Positions 8,219 through 17,953 of a stretch of 64,000 nucleotides of DNA are shown here, in pieces; the stretch's first letter is position 1; each line of letters starts with the position of its first letter. The notes beneath the pieces are model-generated. The model did no database searches, had not been told where the DNA came from, and was given only the letters and a program-made list of their open reading frames with translations. The stretch comes from an uncultured Parabacteroides sp. GTDB taxonomy: Bacteria; Bacteroidota; Bacteroidia; Bacteroidales; Tannerellaceae. The position numbers were made by a program, and so were the translations under genes. The DNA is taken from contig URZO01000004.1 in NCBI GenBank assembly GCA_900552465.1, forward strand, positions 1 through 64,000, given 5' to 3'.

Positions 8219-8345
8219 GTGACTAAAAAATATGTTTATAAAAATACGAGGACAAAGTTAGCATAATAAACCAAAGAATGTGCAAAAAGAACTAGAATTA
8301 TTGCACATCATCATGAATAATGTGCATCAATACATAAGCGGTAAT

Positions 8346-8368
8346 AAAAAAGGGCAGAGTTTTGCCCT
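8346..8368 (-). terminator. Terminator after pstS
   Basis: AGGGCA (8351-8356) and TGCCCT (8363-8368) form a short hairpin; on the minus strand it is followed by six T. It lies about 27 bases past the pstS stop. Confidence 0.65.
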
Positions 8369-8394
8369 GCCCTCATACGGATTCTCTCGTTGAA

Positions 8395-9213
8395 TTATTT
8401 GACCGGAATGTAACCGACTTGCTTCACCGTTGCCTGTCCTTCCGATGAAAGGATATAATCGATAAAAGGTTTTACTTTTCCTTCATTTTTCGTTTCGTAG
8501 TAGTAGAAAAGCGGACGAACGATCGGATAAGTCTTATTCTTTGCGTTCTCGAAAGACGGTTCGGTGAATGTTTTGCCGGCATCATACGATACGTGCAGCG
8601 GTTTTACCTCTTTGTTGATATAGGCCAGGCCTACGTAACCGATTGCTCCTTTTGTCTGGCTGACAGACTGGATGATGGCTCCGGTTGCGGGCATGCTCAG
8701 GATGCCGTTCATGTAGTTCTTATTCTTCAAAACGCTCTCTTTGAAGAACTCGTAGGTTCCGGAAGAGGTTTCGCGGGAATAAGCAACTATCTTCATGTCG
8801 GCGCCGCCCACTTCTTTCCAGTTTTTGATCTTTCCGGTGAAGATACCTTCCAGTTGTTCGCGGGTCAGGTTGGACACTTTGTTGGACGGGTGTACGACTA
8901 CTGCTAAGGCATCGTAAGCGATAACCACTTCTTTTGTGTTCTTTTTTGCTTCCTGAAGTTTGACTTTTTCGTCGAATTTCATCTTACGGGAAGACATGGC
9001 AATATCGGTCGTTCCTTCCATCAGCGCTGAAATACCGACACCGGAGCCACCGCCGGTTACCGTTATTTTAGCTGATTTATTCTTGTTCATGAAGTTCTCT
9101 GCTTCTGTCTGGCTGAGCGGCAGGCAGGTGTCACTTCCTTTGATTTTTTGTGCAAATACATTTGATGTAAACAAACAGGCGGCCATAGCTGCCAGGATAA
9201 TCGTCTTTTTCAT
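8395..9213 (-). CDS. pstS: Phosphate-binding periplasmic protein PstS
   Basis: This 272-residue periplasmic solute-binding protein for inorganic phosphate begins with a signal peptide (MKKTIILAAMAACLFTSNVFA). Family signatures are GSDTCLPL near the mature N-terminus, TGGGSGVGISALMEGTTDIA, and SRETSSGTYEFF, which together line the phosphate site. The C-terminus (ILSSEGQATVKQVGYIPVK) is also typical. It lies 82 bases after the OprO/P-type porin gene on the same strand, so the pair probably handles phosphate at the outer membrane and periplasm. The permease and ATPase genes (pstCAB) are not adjacent. Confidence 0.92.
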   Translation of the reverse strand: MKKTIILAAMAACLFTSNVFAQKIKGSDTCLPLSQTEAENFMNKNKSAKITVTGGGSGVGISALMEGTTDIAMSSRKMKFDEKVKLQEAKKNTKEVVIAYDALAVVVHPSNKVSNLTREQLEGIFTGKIKNWKEVGGADMKIVAYSRETSSGTYEFFKESVLKNKNYMNGILSMPATGAIIQSVSQTKGAIGYVGLAYINKEVKPLHVSYDAGKTFTEPSFENAKNKTYPIVRPLFYYYETKNEGKVKPFIDYILSSEGQATVKQVGYIPVK

Positions 9214-9295
9214 TTCGCTAAATATGAATTAAATTTCTGTATGCAAAGTAACTACAGAAGTGTTGCAAGGGTATGAAACAGATGTTACGTTTGTA

Positions 9296-10591
9296 TTAAA
9301 ACTTGTATTGCAGGCGGAGCGTGAAGACATCATCCTTCCGATCTTTTTCATAGCCTTTCACGAAGTCGCTCTTTTCATTGAAGTTGAATTCGTAATAAGC
9401 CTGTACGCGGATATGTTTGTTGAAACGGTAAAGAGCTCCGATACCCAGGGTGCTTTGGGCAAGGTCTGTTTTGGAGGTGAAACTGTTTTCTATACCGATC
9501 TCGTTTCCTTTCAGCTTGGTGTTGGGGTCATAGGCGTCATATTTCAATACGGCAGAGAAGGGAGATGTTCCGATGTCCTGTACGAGATAGAAGAAATAGC
9601 CGATGAAGGGACGTTTGAACAGCGAGTTCTCTGGCAGGTTCTCGGGGCGTGTCCCGGTGTTCGGGCTTTTGCTACTGCCGGCGATGCCGGGTTGTGTCCC
9701 TAATAATCCTTCACCCCGGAGGGTTGTGATTCCCCAGGAACTGTGGAAGGAGAATTGTGCGTCCATGCCGATATATTCACGTTTCATGTAGGTGCCGGTT
9801 TCGCCTTTGTCGATTTCGACGAATTGTTTGCCCTGAAGCTCGTAGGCTGTCGTAGTCGGATTGTAGACACCACCGTTGTAATAGGAAACGCCTAATCCCC
9901 ATTTCGCCCAGTTGCCGATTTCTTTCTCCGCTCCGAGGCGGCCGATGAAATCTTTCCGGCTGTCGGTTTCCCTGTTGATACTGTTACCGGCAAAAAGACC
10001 TGCATCCAGGCGGAGGAAGGCAAGCGGACTTGTCTTGGCAGCTCGGAGTGTCAGCATAGCACCTAAGTCGCGTTCGTCGGGGAAGAAATACTGGATGATT
10101 GTTGCACGCTCGGGCGATTCGAGGCCACTGGTAGAGTAACCGATTTCATGACCGAAAGGACGGTTGAACACACCGGCCATCAACTGGCTACGCTTGGTCC
10201 AGGGATCTTTGATACCGATATACAGGTCACGGAAACTGATGCCTTTATCGTTGGCCTCGAGCTGCACGGCGCCGGTTCCGATGCCGTCATTATATTCAAA
10301 CTTCAATCGTCCGCGCCGGATACCGAAGCGGTTAAAGCCTTTATCTTCATGCTCGTTCTTATCGCCTACTTTCAGGGTGGCGTCTTCCTGTCCATATTGG
10401 AATTGTCCTTGTATATACGCAGATACTTTGAACTTGTTGAGCTTTTGGACCAGATTGCCCAGTGTCGTTGTCTCTTCTGCCAGTGAATCTACACGGGCAT
10501 TCAGCTTTTCCATCTCCGGTGCTTCCTGTGCCTGCATGGCAAACGGGAGCAGGGCTAACAGGGCAAGCACTGTGATATTTGCTAATTTCAT
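9296..10591 (-). CDS. OprO/OprP-type outer membrane porin
   Basis: This 431-residue outer membrane beta-barrel of the Porin_O_P family has a signal peptide (MKLANITVLALLALLPFAMQA). A short coiled coil follows (about 25-55, MEKLNARVDSLAEETTTLGN), then repeated amphipathic strands, ending RLQYKF with a C-terminal aromatic, as expected for BAM insertion. The coiled coil is common in Bacteroidetes members and probably forms the trimer neck. Followed by pstS, it likely passes phosphate or polyphosphate; selectivity is inferred only from that neighbour. Confidence 0.85.
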   Translation of the reverse strand: MKLANITVLALLALLPFAMQAQEAPEMEKLNARVDSLAEETTTLGNLVQKLNKFKVSAYIQGQFQYGQEDATLKVGDKNEHEDKGFNRFGIRRGRLKFEYNDGIGTGAVQLEANDKGISFRDLYIGIKDPWTKRSQLMAGVFNRPFGHEIGYSTSGLESPERATIIQYFFPDERDLGAMLTLRAAKTSPLAFLRLDAGLFAGNSINRETDSRKDFIGRLGAEKEIGNWAKWGLGVSYYNGGVYNPTTTAYELQGKQFVEIDKGETGTYMKREYIGMDAQFSFHSSWGITTLRGEGLLGTQPGIAGSSKSPNTGTRPENLPENSLFKRPFIGYFFYLVQDIGTSPFSAVLKYDAYDPNTKLKGNEIGIENSFTSKTDLAQSTLGIGALYRFNKHIRVQAYYEFNFNEKSDFVKGYEKDRKDDVFTLRLQYKF

Positions 10592-10690
10592 TCTTTGTTC
10601 TTTTGGGAAATGATAATTTATTGTTCTAATTTACGGTGCAAAGGAACAAGAATGCTGTTTCACATTTACGACATACATATTACATTTCTG

Positions 10691-12598
10691 TTACAGGTTG
10701 CCGACGACGCGGCGGGTATCTTCCGCCCGTTTCTCCAGCTCCTTGATCGTTAATGTAATAACTTTGCCTATCGGGCGATTGTTGCGGTAGGTGACGACAC
10801 GCAGCCAGGTTGCGTTCTTGGGAATGCGAAGTGGGGCTTCATACTTGGGCGTGAAGTTGTCGGGGTCCGTATTATCGAATGTATAATAGATGTCGAGATT
10901 GCCCGGTTCGCTGTCCAGTGCGATCTCCAGCGAGCCGTCCTCCGTATAGCGGGGTGTAACAATTGCGTTATACATGCTACGGGCATATTTAATTTGTGCT
11001 TCATCCGCGCGCAGGAAATGCTGTTCGACACGTGGCCAGAACTGATCCCAGTTTGCCTTCTCCGGTCCGGTCCAGAGCACTTCGGCAAGTGCCCATCCGC
11101 GTGGCCAGGTCATATATTCGGCATGGCGGAAAGTCGGGACCGATTCAGCCCAGAGGTTGCCTTGTCCGCCTAAGATCATTTCAGCCGGTACGCCGTCGGG
11201 AACCGGATTGAAACTGTAGGAGTCTTTCAGGCGGCACATGGAGTAGGTGTCCGGCTCTACGGACGGCTCGCCCTGCCAGAGGTCGATGTAGCAGTGTTCG
11301 GTCGGTGTCATGATCACATGATGGCCGGCTTTGGCCGATTTGATTCCTCCTTCCATGCCGCGCCAACTCATGATGGTGGCATCGGGAGCCAGGCCGCCTT
11401 CGATGATTTCATCCCAGCCGATCAGCTTTTTCCCTTTTTCTTTCAACAGGCTTTCCATGCGGTGGATAAAGTAGCTCTGCAATTCGTTTTCGTCTTTCAG
11501 GTTCTCCGCTTTCATACGGGCTTGGCAGCGCGGGCATTTGTGCCAGAAACCTTTGAAACATTCATCTCCGCCGATATGGATATACTCGTCCGGGAAGAGG
11601 GCGGCGACTTCCGTTAACACCTTGTCCATAAACTCGAAGGTCGTCTCTTTGCCGATACAAAGCGTGTTCTCGTCTTCTCCGTAAAATTTATTTCCTACGC
11701 CGACAGTCTCAGGCGCTTTTATACAGGCCAGTTCGGGATAGGCGACAAGAGCCGCGAGGCTATGGCCCGGAACATCTATTTCCGGAATGACGCGCACATA
11801 CCGCTCTGCCGCGTAGGCCAGCACTTCTTTCACGTCATCTTGCGTGTAGAAGCCTCCGTAAGTCGCCTCTTCGCCGGGCAGCTGCTTTTCGCGTTGCCAC
11901 CATTGTCCTACGCGGGGCGCACGCCAGGCACCGACCTCCGTCAGGCGGGGCAGCGATTTTATTTCCAGGCGCCAGCCCTGGTCGTCGGTCAGATGCCAGT
12001 GGAAGACATTCATCTTGTATTCGGCCAGTTGGTCGATATATTTCTTCACTTCCTCTTTGGTGAACCAGTGCCGGCTGACGTCCAGCATCAGTCCACGCCA
12101 GGCAAACTGCGGTTTGTCGGTGATGTCGGCGCATGGGATTGTCCAGTCGAAGCCCTCCTGTTTCCGGTCGCTCTTTATCTGTGGGGGAAGCATTTGCAAC
12201 AAAGTCTGCACACCGTAGAAGATTCCGGCAGGCTGGTGTGCGGTAATGATGACGTCGCCGTGTTTGACCAGCAGGTGATAGCCTTCTGCTCCGAGTGTCG
12301 CATCGTCTGTCAGCTCGAATTTGATGTTCCCGTGTTTCTCAACCGGTATTTCGAAACCGGTGGCGGGAGCTGTCTTGTTGTTCAGGTAATGCGCGATCTT
12401 CAGCAGTTCCGGATTGGACGAGTCGAGCGTGATTGCGGCACGGCGTGTAAGGTTGAAAAAGTCATTCTTTAATGTAATCTCTTGCGGAGCAGGAATCAAG
12501 GCAAGTTTATCCTGATTTGTTATTCCCTGTTTGTTGGAACAGGATATGAAGCCTGACAGCAGGCTTGCAACGGCAAGTATGAATAGCGACTTTTTCAT
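10691..12598 (-). CDS. GH20 beta-N-acetylhexosaminidase, lipoprotein
   Basis: This 635-residue lipoprotein has a signal peptide with a lipobox ending at Cys (LLSGFISC, about residue 20). A GH20b-type N-terminal domain covers about 30-150 and the GH20 barrel about 155-510. The catalytic Asp-Glu pair is in HIGGDECFKGF; HWHLTDDQGWR, IPEIDVPGH and SWRGMEGG are further signature blocks. It removes terminal GlcNAc or GalNAc from glycans such as mucin or N-glycans, at the cell surface or in the periplasm. A C-terminal chitobiase-like beta domain (about 545-620) follows. A second GH20 of related layout lies at 60243-62561. Confidence 0.93.
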   Translation of the reverse strand: MKKSLFILAVASLLSGFISCSNKQGITNQDKLALIPAPQEITLKNDFFNLTRRAAITLDSSNPELLKIAHYLNNKTAPATGFEIPVEKHGNIKFELTDDATLGAEGYHLLVKHGDVIITAHQPAGIFYGVQTLLQMLPPQIKSDRKQEGFDWTIPCADITDKPQFAWRGLMLDVSRHWFTKEEVKKYIDQLAEYKMNVFHWHLTDDQGWRLEIKSLPRLTEVGAWRAPRVGQWWQREKQLPGEEATYGGFYTQDDVKEVLAYAAERYVRVIPEIDVPGHSLAALVAYPELACIKAPETVGVGNKFYGEDENTLCIGKETTFEFMDKVLTEVAALFPDEYIHIGGDECFKGFWHKCPRCQARMKAENLKDENELQSYFIHRMESLLKEKGKKLIGWDEIIEGGLAPDATIMSWRGMEGGIKSAKAGHHVIMTPTEHCYIDLWQGEPSVEPDTYSMCRLKDSYSFNPVPDGVPAEMILGGQGNLWAESVPTFRHAEYMTWPRGWALAEVLWTGPEKANWDQFWPRVEQHFLRADEAQIKYARSMYNAIVTPRYTEDGSLEIALDSEPGNLDIYYTFDNTDPDNFTPKYEAPLRIPKNATWLRVVTYRNNRPIGKVITLTIKELEKRAEDTRRVVGNL

Positions 12599-12639
12599 TC
12601 TTATATGTGTTTTATGATTTGAGCGCGAAGATAGAGATT

Positions 12640-13203
12640 CTATTTCACAAAGCCAATCTTTGGCCGGGGTTTATCAGTTAAGCTCTTTTTGCTTTGCAAT
12701 TCAGCCAGCGTTTGGTTTATCAGTTCCAATTGCATACGGGTGTCGTCGTTGATGTCGTTGTAATCGGCAAAGACTTCTTCGATATATTCTTTGAGTTCTT
12801 TTACTTCATTTTGGAGTAGGGTGAAATCATTTTCTCTTGATTGAATGGGGAATTGTCTGATGAGTACGAATGCACGCATGATTCCTCTATTGATTTCAAT
12901 GGCAATATCGGATTTGAGTACACTACTGAGCATCGCTACACCTAATTCTGTAAAAGCAAAAGGTAAATACTTAATGTTAGAACCTCTTCCTCTGTTCAAG
13001 ATGCCAAGGTGGCATCTTGAAAGTTCCTCCCGAGTTAACTCAAACATAAAATCATCCCCTTCAAATCGTTTCATATTACGTCGAACAGAACGTTTTAATT
13101 GGGCTGTTTCAACTCCATAGAGCTCAGCCAGATCGAAATCTAACATGACTTTATATCCTCTGATCTCATAAATCTTGTTCTGGATAACTTGTAATTCTTC
13201 CAT
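12640..13203 (-). CDS. ORF6N domain DNA-binding protein
   Basis: This 187-residue protein has an N-terminal ORF6N domain (about residues 5-90: IRGYKVMLDFDLAELYGVET, then LKRSVRRNMKRF, then FELTREELSR). The family occurs in phage anti-repressors and as chromosomal orphans, and is thought to bind DNA. A helical tail (about 120-175) is a likely coiled coil for oligomerisation. No phage genes lie beside it, so it is an isolated copy. Target and role are unknown. Confidence 0.85.
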   Translation of the reverse strand: MEELQVIQNKIYEIRGYKVMLDFDLAELYGVETAQLKRSVRRNMKRFEGDDFMFELTREELSRCHLGILNRGRGSNIKYLPFAFTELGVAMLSSVLKSDIAIEINRGIMRAFVLIRQFPIQSRENDFTLLQNEVKELKEYIEEVFADYNDINDDTRMQLELINQTLAELQSKKSLTDKPRPKIGFVK

Positions 13204-13280
13204 TTTTAGTAAAGGTTTATATTTACGTTGCGAAGATAGACATTAAAGTGAAGGGAACAAATTAATAGCCGGATATAATA

Positions 13281-13319
13281 AACAAGAGGTGCAGTATATT
13301 GAGAACTACACCTCTTGTT
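13281..13319 (-). terminator. Hairpin terminator after the beta-barrel gene
   Basis: AACAAGAGGTGcAGT (13281-13295) pairs with ACTaCACCTCTTGTT (13305-13319), a 15-base stem with one mismatch. It lies about 50 bases past the stop of the leftward gene at 13367. The T-run is weak. Confidence 0.55.
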
Positions 13320-13366
13320 TAGAATGTAAGGGGTCTTTTGGCTTACTCTTATTCTCCGGAGTGAAA

Positions 13367-13972
13367 TCAGAACTTCCAGCCAAGATTGATCTGAAGTACA
13401 CCGTTGCGGGATTTTTCTCCTCCCCAGTTTATATTTTCTCCTCCGAGATTCATATCATCGTCCGAGAGTATATTGGTTAGTCCGATATTATAGTTCATGG
13501 AGACCAATAAGCCGGAACTAAACTGATAACCAAGTCCGAGACCTAAAGCAACATCGACTTTATTGTATAAATCTTTTGTCTTAACGGAACCACTGACCTT
13601 TCCCTCGGATGCGGAAATCTTGGAACCGACCAGAAAGCCGAACTGAGGACCGGCAAAAGCGTAAAACCCTTCATATAAGTAGGCTTTTGCATAAATCGGA
13701 ATATTCAGATAATCATTTTTGAATTTCGCAGTAGTTCCACTTTCTGATACTTTTATACCTTGCATAGAATAGTAAATGCCCGGTTCGATAGCAAATTGGG
13801 GATTAAGAGGAAACTCAGCTGCGACACCGATGTTTAGTCCCGGTTTCATGTTTCCCCCGTCACTGTTTGTCATGGTAGCCAGATTCAATCCGACTTTCGG
13901 GAGGAAATGAACTTCTTGTGCACTAATCTGTAAAGAGACAAACAGAAACAACAATAAAGCAATCTTCTTCAT
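13367..13972 (-). CDS. PorT-like outer membrane beta-barrel protein
   Basis: This 201-residue protein has a signal peptide (MKKIALLLFLFVSLQISAQ) and about eight predicted strands (GLNLATM, GLNIGVAAEFPL, FAIEPGIYYSMQG, LNIPIYAKAYL, YAFAGPQFGFL, VDVALGLGLGYQF, LLVSMNYNIGL), ending LQINLGWKF. It matches the small 8-stranded OMP_b-brl_2 group abundant in Bacteroidetes. Despite the family nickname it is not evidence for PorT itself. It is monocistronic between the ORF6N gene and purL. Substrate or role is unknown. Confidence 0.8.
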   Translation of the reverse strand: MKKIALLLFLFVSLQISAQEVHFLPKVGLNLATMTNSDGGNMKPGLNIGVAAEFPLNPQFAIEPGIYYSMQGIKVSESGTTAKFKNDYLNIPIYAKAYLYEGFYAFAGPQFGFLVGSKISASEGKVSGSVKTKDLYNKVDVALGLGLGYQFSSGLLVSMNYNIGLTNILSDDDMNLGGENINWGGEKSRNGVLQINLGWKF

Positions 13973-14021
13973 AATGGATGATGTTTTAATGATTAATAGA
14001 TAAACAACCTTTCTTAAATAA

Positions 14022-14052
14022 AAAAGTCGCGCTATATTATAACGCGACTTTT
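14022..14052 (-). terminator. Terminator after purL
   Basis: AAAAGTCGCG (14022-14031) and CGCGACTTTT (14043-14052) are perfect arms; A and T runs form the outer part of the stem. It lies 10 bases past the purL stop. Confidence 0.85.
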
Positions 14053-14062
14053 CATTGAAATA

Positions 14063-17000
14063 TTATTTCTTGTGCTCTTCAATCCACTTCCGTGCATTCA
14101 CGAAACCTTCGATCCAGGGAGTGACTTCGTCGCTATTGCGGCGATCTTCCGGATAGTAACCGCACTGCCAGGGGAACATGGCGCGTTCCAGGTGAGGCAT
14201 CATAGCCATGTGGCGGCCGTCGTGCGAGCAAACACCGGCAACCGACCAGGGCGAACCGTTCGGGTTGGCGGGATAGCCTTCGTAGTTGTACTTCAGCGCG
14301 ATGTGGTATTCCTTTTCTTCGTACGGGAAAGAGAACTTGCCTTCTCCGTGCGTGATCCAGATACCCAACTTCAAACCGCTCATCGAGCCGAACATAACCG
14401 AATGGTTCTTCGGAATCTCGACCGTGATGAAGTTCGATTCGAGCTTGTGCGAATCGTTGTGCAACATCTTATGTTTCTTTTCATGCTCCGGATAAACCAC
14501 GCCTAACTCGGCCATCAGCTGGCAACCGTTACAGATACCCAAACTCAGCGTGTCGGGACGTGCATAGAAGTTATCCAATGCCTTCTTCGCTTTCTCGTTA
14601 TATAAGAAACCGCCGGCCCATCCTTTGGCAGAACCCAAGACATCGGAGTTGGAGAAACCGCCGCAGAAGACGATCATATTTACATCTTCCAGCGTCTCGC
14701 GTCCGGAAGCCAGGTCGGTCATGTGAACGTCTTTCACATCGAAACCGGCCAGATACAGGGCGTAAGAAGTCTCGCGTTCGCACTGGCAACCCTTTTCACG
14801 GATAACAGCAGCACGGATTCCGCTCTGGCCTTTGCGGTCGGCTGTCAGGCCGTAGGTAGATAACTTACCGGTGAAGTTCTTCGGATATTTGAATTCCAGC
14901 GGCTGCATCTTATAGTTTTCGAAGCGGTTACCAGCACATACGCTGCCACTCTGCTTGATATCCAGCTTGTAAGACGATTCGTACCAGACGTCACGCATAT
15001 AGTCGATGCCGAAATGATACTGGATGCCTTCTTTGGAAACCAGGATATGACGTTCGCTGGTCGGCTTGGCGATAGCGGCAAAGCCTACGCCTGCTTCTTC
15101 CATCAGCTTCTCGAATGCTTTCTTGTCTTTCACCTGAACCAGGATACCCGGGTTTTCGGCAAACAGGATCTTGACGATATCCTGTTCGGACAGCTTGTCC
15201 AGATTTACTTCCAGACCACCTTCGACGTTGGCGAAACACATCTCGAGCAATGTCGTGATCATACCGCCGGCCGAGATATCGTGTCCGGCCAGGATCAGGC
15301 CCTTTTCGATTGCATCCTGGACTGCGTTGAACGCGTCGGCGAAATATTCGCTGTCCTTTACGGTCGGCACTTCGTTGCCCAGCTTGTTCAACACCTGTGC
15401 AAGAGCCGAACCGCCCAGCTTCATCGTGTCGAACGAGAAGTCTATATAATATATGTAAGAATTCTTTTCGTGCGCCAATACCGGAGAAACGATCTTGCGG
15501 ATGTCGCTCACCTCTGCACCTGCCGAGATGATAACCGTACCCGGAGCGATCACCTTGTCATCGCCATACTTCTGCGTCATCGACAAAGAGTCTTTGCCTG
15601 TCGGGATATTGATGCCTAAGGCACAGGCAAAGTCAGATGCCGCCTGAACAGCCGTATAGAGGCGGGCGTCTTCACCTTCGTTGCGGCACGGCCACATCCA
15701 GTTGGCACTCAAGGAAACACCAGCCAACTTGTCGGCCAGCGGAGCAAAGACGATGTTCGTCAGCGACTCTGCGATCGCCATAACCGAACCGGCAGCCGGA
15801 TCGACCATTGCCACCTGCGGAGCGTGACCGATAGAAGTGGCGATACCCGCTTTCCCACGATAGTCCAACGCTACTGCACCCAAGTCGCTCAACGGCAACT
15901 GCAATTCACCCTGGCACTGCTGGCGGGCAATCTTGCCTGTCACGGAACGGTCCACCTTGTTGGTCAACCAGTCCTTACATGCCACAGCTTCCAGTTGAAG
16001 CACGTTTTCCAGATAATGGTGCAGTTCGGATTCCTTGTAAACTACCGGAGCATAGGTCTCTTCAACCGTATGGTCCTTCATGATCGTTCTCGGCGGTTTA
16101 CCGAACATATATTCGAGTTTGATGTCGATCGGTTTCACACCGTCAGCCTGTTCGAAGACAAACTTCATGTCGTTGGTCGTTTCACCTACGACATACATCG
16201 GAGAGCGTTCGCGGTCAGCGATACGTTTTACGCGGGCAACATCTTCTTCCTTCATCAGCAAGCCCATACGTTCCTGGCTTTCGTTACCCACAATTTCCTT
16301 GGCGGAAAGCGTCGGATCGCCAACAGGCAACTGGCTCATGTCGATATGTCCTCCGGTAGCTTCCACCAGCTCGGACAGACAGTTCAGATGGCCGCCTGCG
16401 CCGTGGTCGTGGATAGAGATGACCGGATTGTTGTCCGACTCGGCAATGGCACGGATTACGTTGGAAACACGTTTCTGCATTTCCGGGTTGGCACGCTGTA
16501 CGGCGTTCAGCTCGATACCGCTGGTGTACTGGCCTGTGTTCACCGATGAAACGGCGCCGCCGCCCATACCGATGCGGTAGTTGTCACCACCTAACAGCAC
16601 GACCTTTTCGCCCGGTTCGGGATCACCCTTCAGCGCGTCGCGCATATTGGCATAACCTACACCGCCGGCAAGCATGATCACCTTGTCGTATCCATATTTC
16701 TTGTTGTTCTCTTCATGTTCGAATGTCAGTACCGAACCGCAGATCAGCGGTTGTCCGAACTTGTTACCGAAATCGGAAGCTCCGTTCGACGCCTTGATCA
16801 GAATCTGTTCCGGAGTCTGGTACAGCCAGGGGCGCGGGTCGAGGATCTTTTCCCATTCGCGGGCACCTTCGGTACGCGGGTAAGCAGTCATGTAGACAGC
16901 CGTTCCGGCAATCGGAAGCGACGCCTTACCACCGCCCAGACGGTCGCGTATCTCACCGCCCGAACCCGTTGCTGCGCCGTTGAACGGTTCTACGGTTGTC

Positions 17001-17755
17001 GGGAAGTTGTGTGTTTCGGCTTTCAGCGAGATAACCGATTTGATTTCCTTCACTTCATAGAAATCAGGTTTGTCGCCGCTTGCCGGTGCAAACTGTTCGA
17101 TCACCGGGCCTTCGTTGAACGCCACGTTATCTTTATAGGCGGAAACCAACTTGTTCGGGTTCTCCGCCGAAGTTTTCTTAATCAGGTTAAAGAGGGAGCT
17201 TTCTTTCTCTTCTCCGTCGATGATGAACGTACCGCCGAAGATCTTGTGGCGGCAGTGTTCCGAGTTTACCTGCGCAAAGCCGTACACTTCGCTGTCGGTC
17301 AGCCGGCGTTCCAGCTTCTGGCTCACTTCGTTGAGGTAAGCTACTTCTTCGTCGCTCAACGCCAGTCCTTCCTGCTTGTTGTAGGCGGCGATATCTTCGA
17401 TATAGACAATCGGGTCCGGTTGTTTACTGATCGTGAAGATGTCCTGGTTCAGACCGTTGTAGATGCGTTGCAACATCGGGTCGTGTTCGGCTTCGCCCGA
17501 TGAAACGGGGAAGTATTCCTCGATGCGTGCGATGCCTGTGAGTCCCATATTCTGGGTGATTTCCACAGCATTCGTACTCCAGGGGGTAATCATTTCCCGG
17601 CGCGGTCCCACGTACCAGCCTTCCAGCGTTTCAGCCTGGAGAGGTTTTGCCTCGCTAAACGCCCAAACTAATTTTTCTACATCTTCAGGAGAGAAAGCGT
17701 GTGCAGCCTCCACAGCCAGCACCGTCTTTGTAGGAGATTGAAAGAATAGAATCAT
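14063..17755 (-). CDS. purL: Phosphoribosylformylglycinamidine synthase (long PurL)
   Basis: This 1230-residue single-chain FGAM synthase catalyses the ATP- and glutamine-dependent fourth step of purine synthesis, in the cytoplasm. The N-terminal FGAR-AT domain has EVYGFAQVNSEHCRHKIF; the two AIR-synthase-like ATP domains contain SLKAETHNFPTTVEPF and the Gly-rich AATGSGGEIRD. The C-terminal class I glutaminase domain carries the nucleophile Cys in GICNGCQLMAELG. Length agrees with the large proteobacterial and Bacteroidetes form rather than the split PurL/Q/S type. A minus-strand -7 box TATCTTTG lies at 17825-17832. Long antisense frames inside are shadows. Confidence 0.97.
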   Translation of the reverse strand: MILFFQSPTKTVLAVEAAHAFSPEDVEKLVWAFSEAKPLQAETLEGWYVGPRREMITPWSTNAVEITQNMGLTGIARIEEYFPVSSGEAEHDPMLQRIYNGLNQDIFTISKQPDPIVYIEDIAAYNKQEGLALSDEEVAYLNEVSQKLERRLTDSEVYGFAQVNSEHCRHKIFGGTFIIDGEEKESSLFNLIKKTSAENPNKLVSAYKDNVAFNEGPVIEQFAPASGDKPDFYEVKEIKSVISLKAETHNFPTTVEPFNGAATGSGGEIRDRLGGGKASLPIAGTAVYMTAYPRTEGAREWEKILDPRPWLYQTPEQILIKASNGASDFGNKFGQPLICGSVLTFEHEENNKKYGYDKVIMLAGGVGYANMRDALKGDPEPGEKVVLLGGDNYRIGMGGGAVSSVNTGQYTSGIELNAVQRANPEMQKRVSNVIRAIAESDNNPVISIHDHGAGGHLNCLSELVEATGGHIDMSQLPVGDPTLSAKEIVGNESQERMGLLMKEEDVARVKRIADRERSPMYVVGETTNDMKFVFEQADGVKPIDIKLEYMFGKPPRTIMKDHTVEETYAPVVYKESELHHYLENVLQLEAVACKDWLTNKVDRSVTGKIARQQCQGELQLPLSDLGAVALDYRGKAGIATSIGHAPQVAMVDPAAGSVMAIAESLTNIVFAPLADKLAGVSLSANWMWPCRNEGEDARLYTAVQAASDFACALGINIPTGKDSLSMTQKYGDDKVIAPGTVIISAGAEVSDIRKIVSPVLAHEKNSYIYYIDFSFDTMKLGGSALAQVLNKLGNEVPTVKDSEYFADAFNAVQDAIEKGLILAGHDISAGGMITTLLEMCFANVEGGLEVNLDKLSEQDIVKILFAENPGILVQVKDKKAFEKLMEEAGVGFAAIAKPTSERHILVSKEGIQYHFGIDYMRDVWYESSYKLDIKQSGSVCAGNRFENYKMQPLEFKYPKNFTGKLSTYGLTADRKGQSGIRAAVIREKGCQCERETSYALYLAGFDVKDVHMTDLASGRETLEDVNMIVFCGGFSNSDVLGSAKGWAGGFLYNEKAKKALDNFYARPDTLSLGICNGCQLMAELGVVYPEHEKKHKMLHNDSHKLESNFITVEIPKNHSVMFGSMSGLKLGIWITHGEGKFSFPYEEKEYHIALKYNYEGYPANPNGSPWSVAGVCSHDGRHMAMMPHLERAMFPWQCGYYPEDRRNSDEVTPWIEGFVNARKWIEEHKK

Positions 17756-17824
17756 ATCGTCGATTTATTAATGGTATTCCGTTCGTGCAAGAGATAACAA
17801 AGGATATCCCTCGCTTACAGGGTG

Positions 17825-17832
17825 CAAAGATA
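17825..17832 (-). promoter_or_regulatory. Putative -7 box of purL promoter
   Basis: TATCTTTG on the minus strand, about 70 bases before the purL ATG. No clear -33 TTTG was found at the expected distance. No PurR-type operator was recognised. Confidence 0.45.
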
Positions 17833-17953
17833 GTAATTTACTATTTAATATCGGCCTATTGCGCGATCTATTCTTTTCTTCTGCCTTGTGTGGATTTCCG
17901 TTGTGCCATTGTGCCGGAAGTTTCATCATGGCGAAGTCGTCGTGTCACTATTT

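Noticed and set aside
12640..13203. ORF6N gene as sign of a prophage
   Set aside because: No other phage genes or attachment repeats surround it; such orphans are common.
14072..17503. Several long frames antisense to purL
   Set aside because: They are shadows of purL codon usage; no conserved motifs or start signals.
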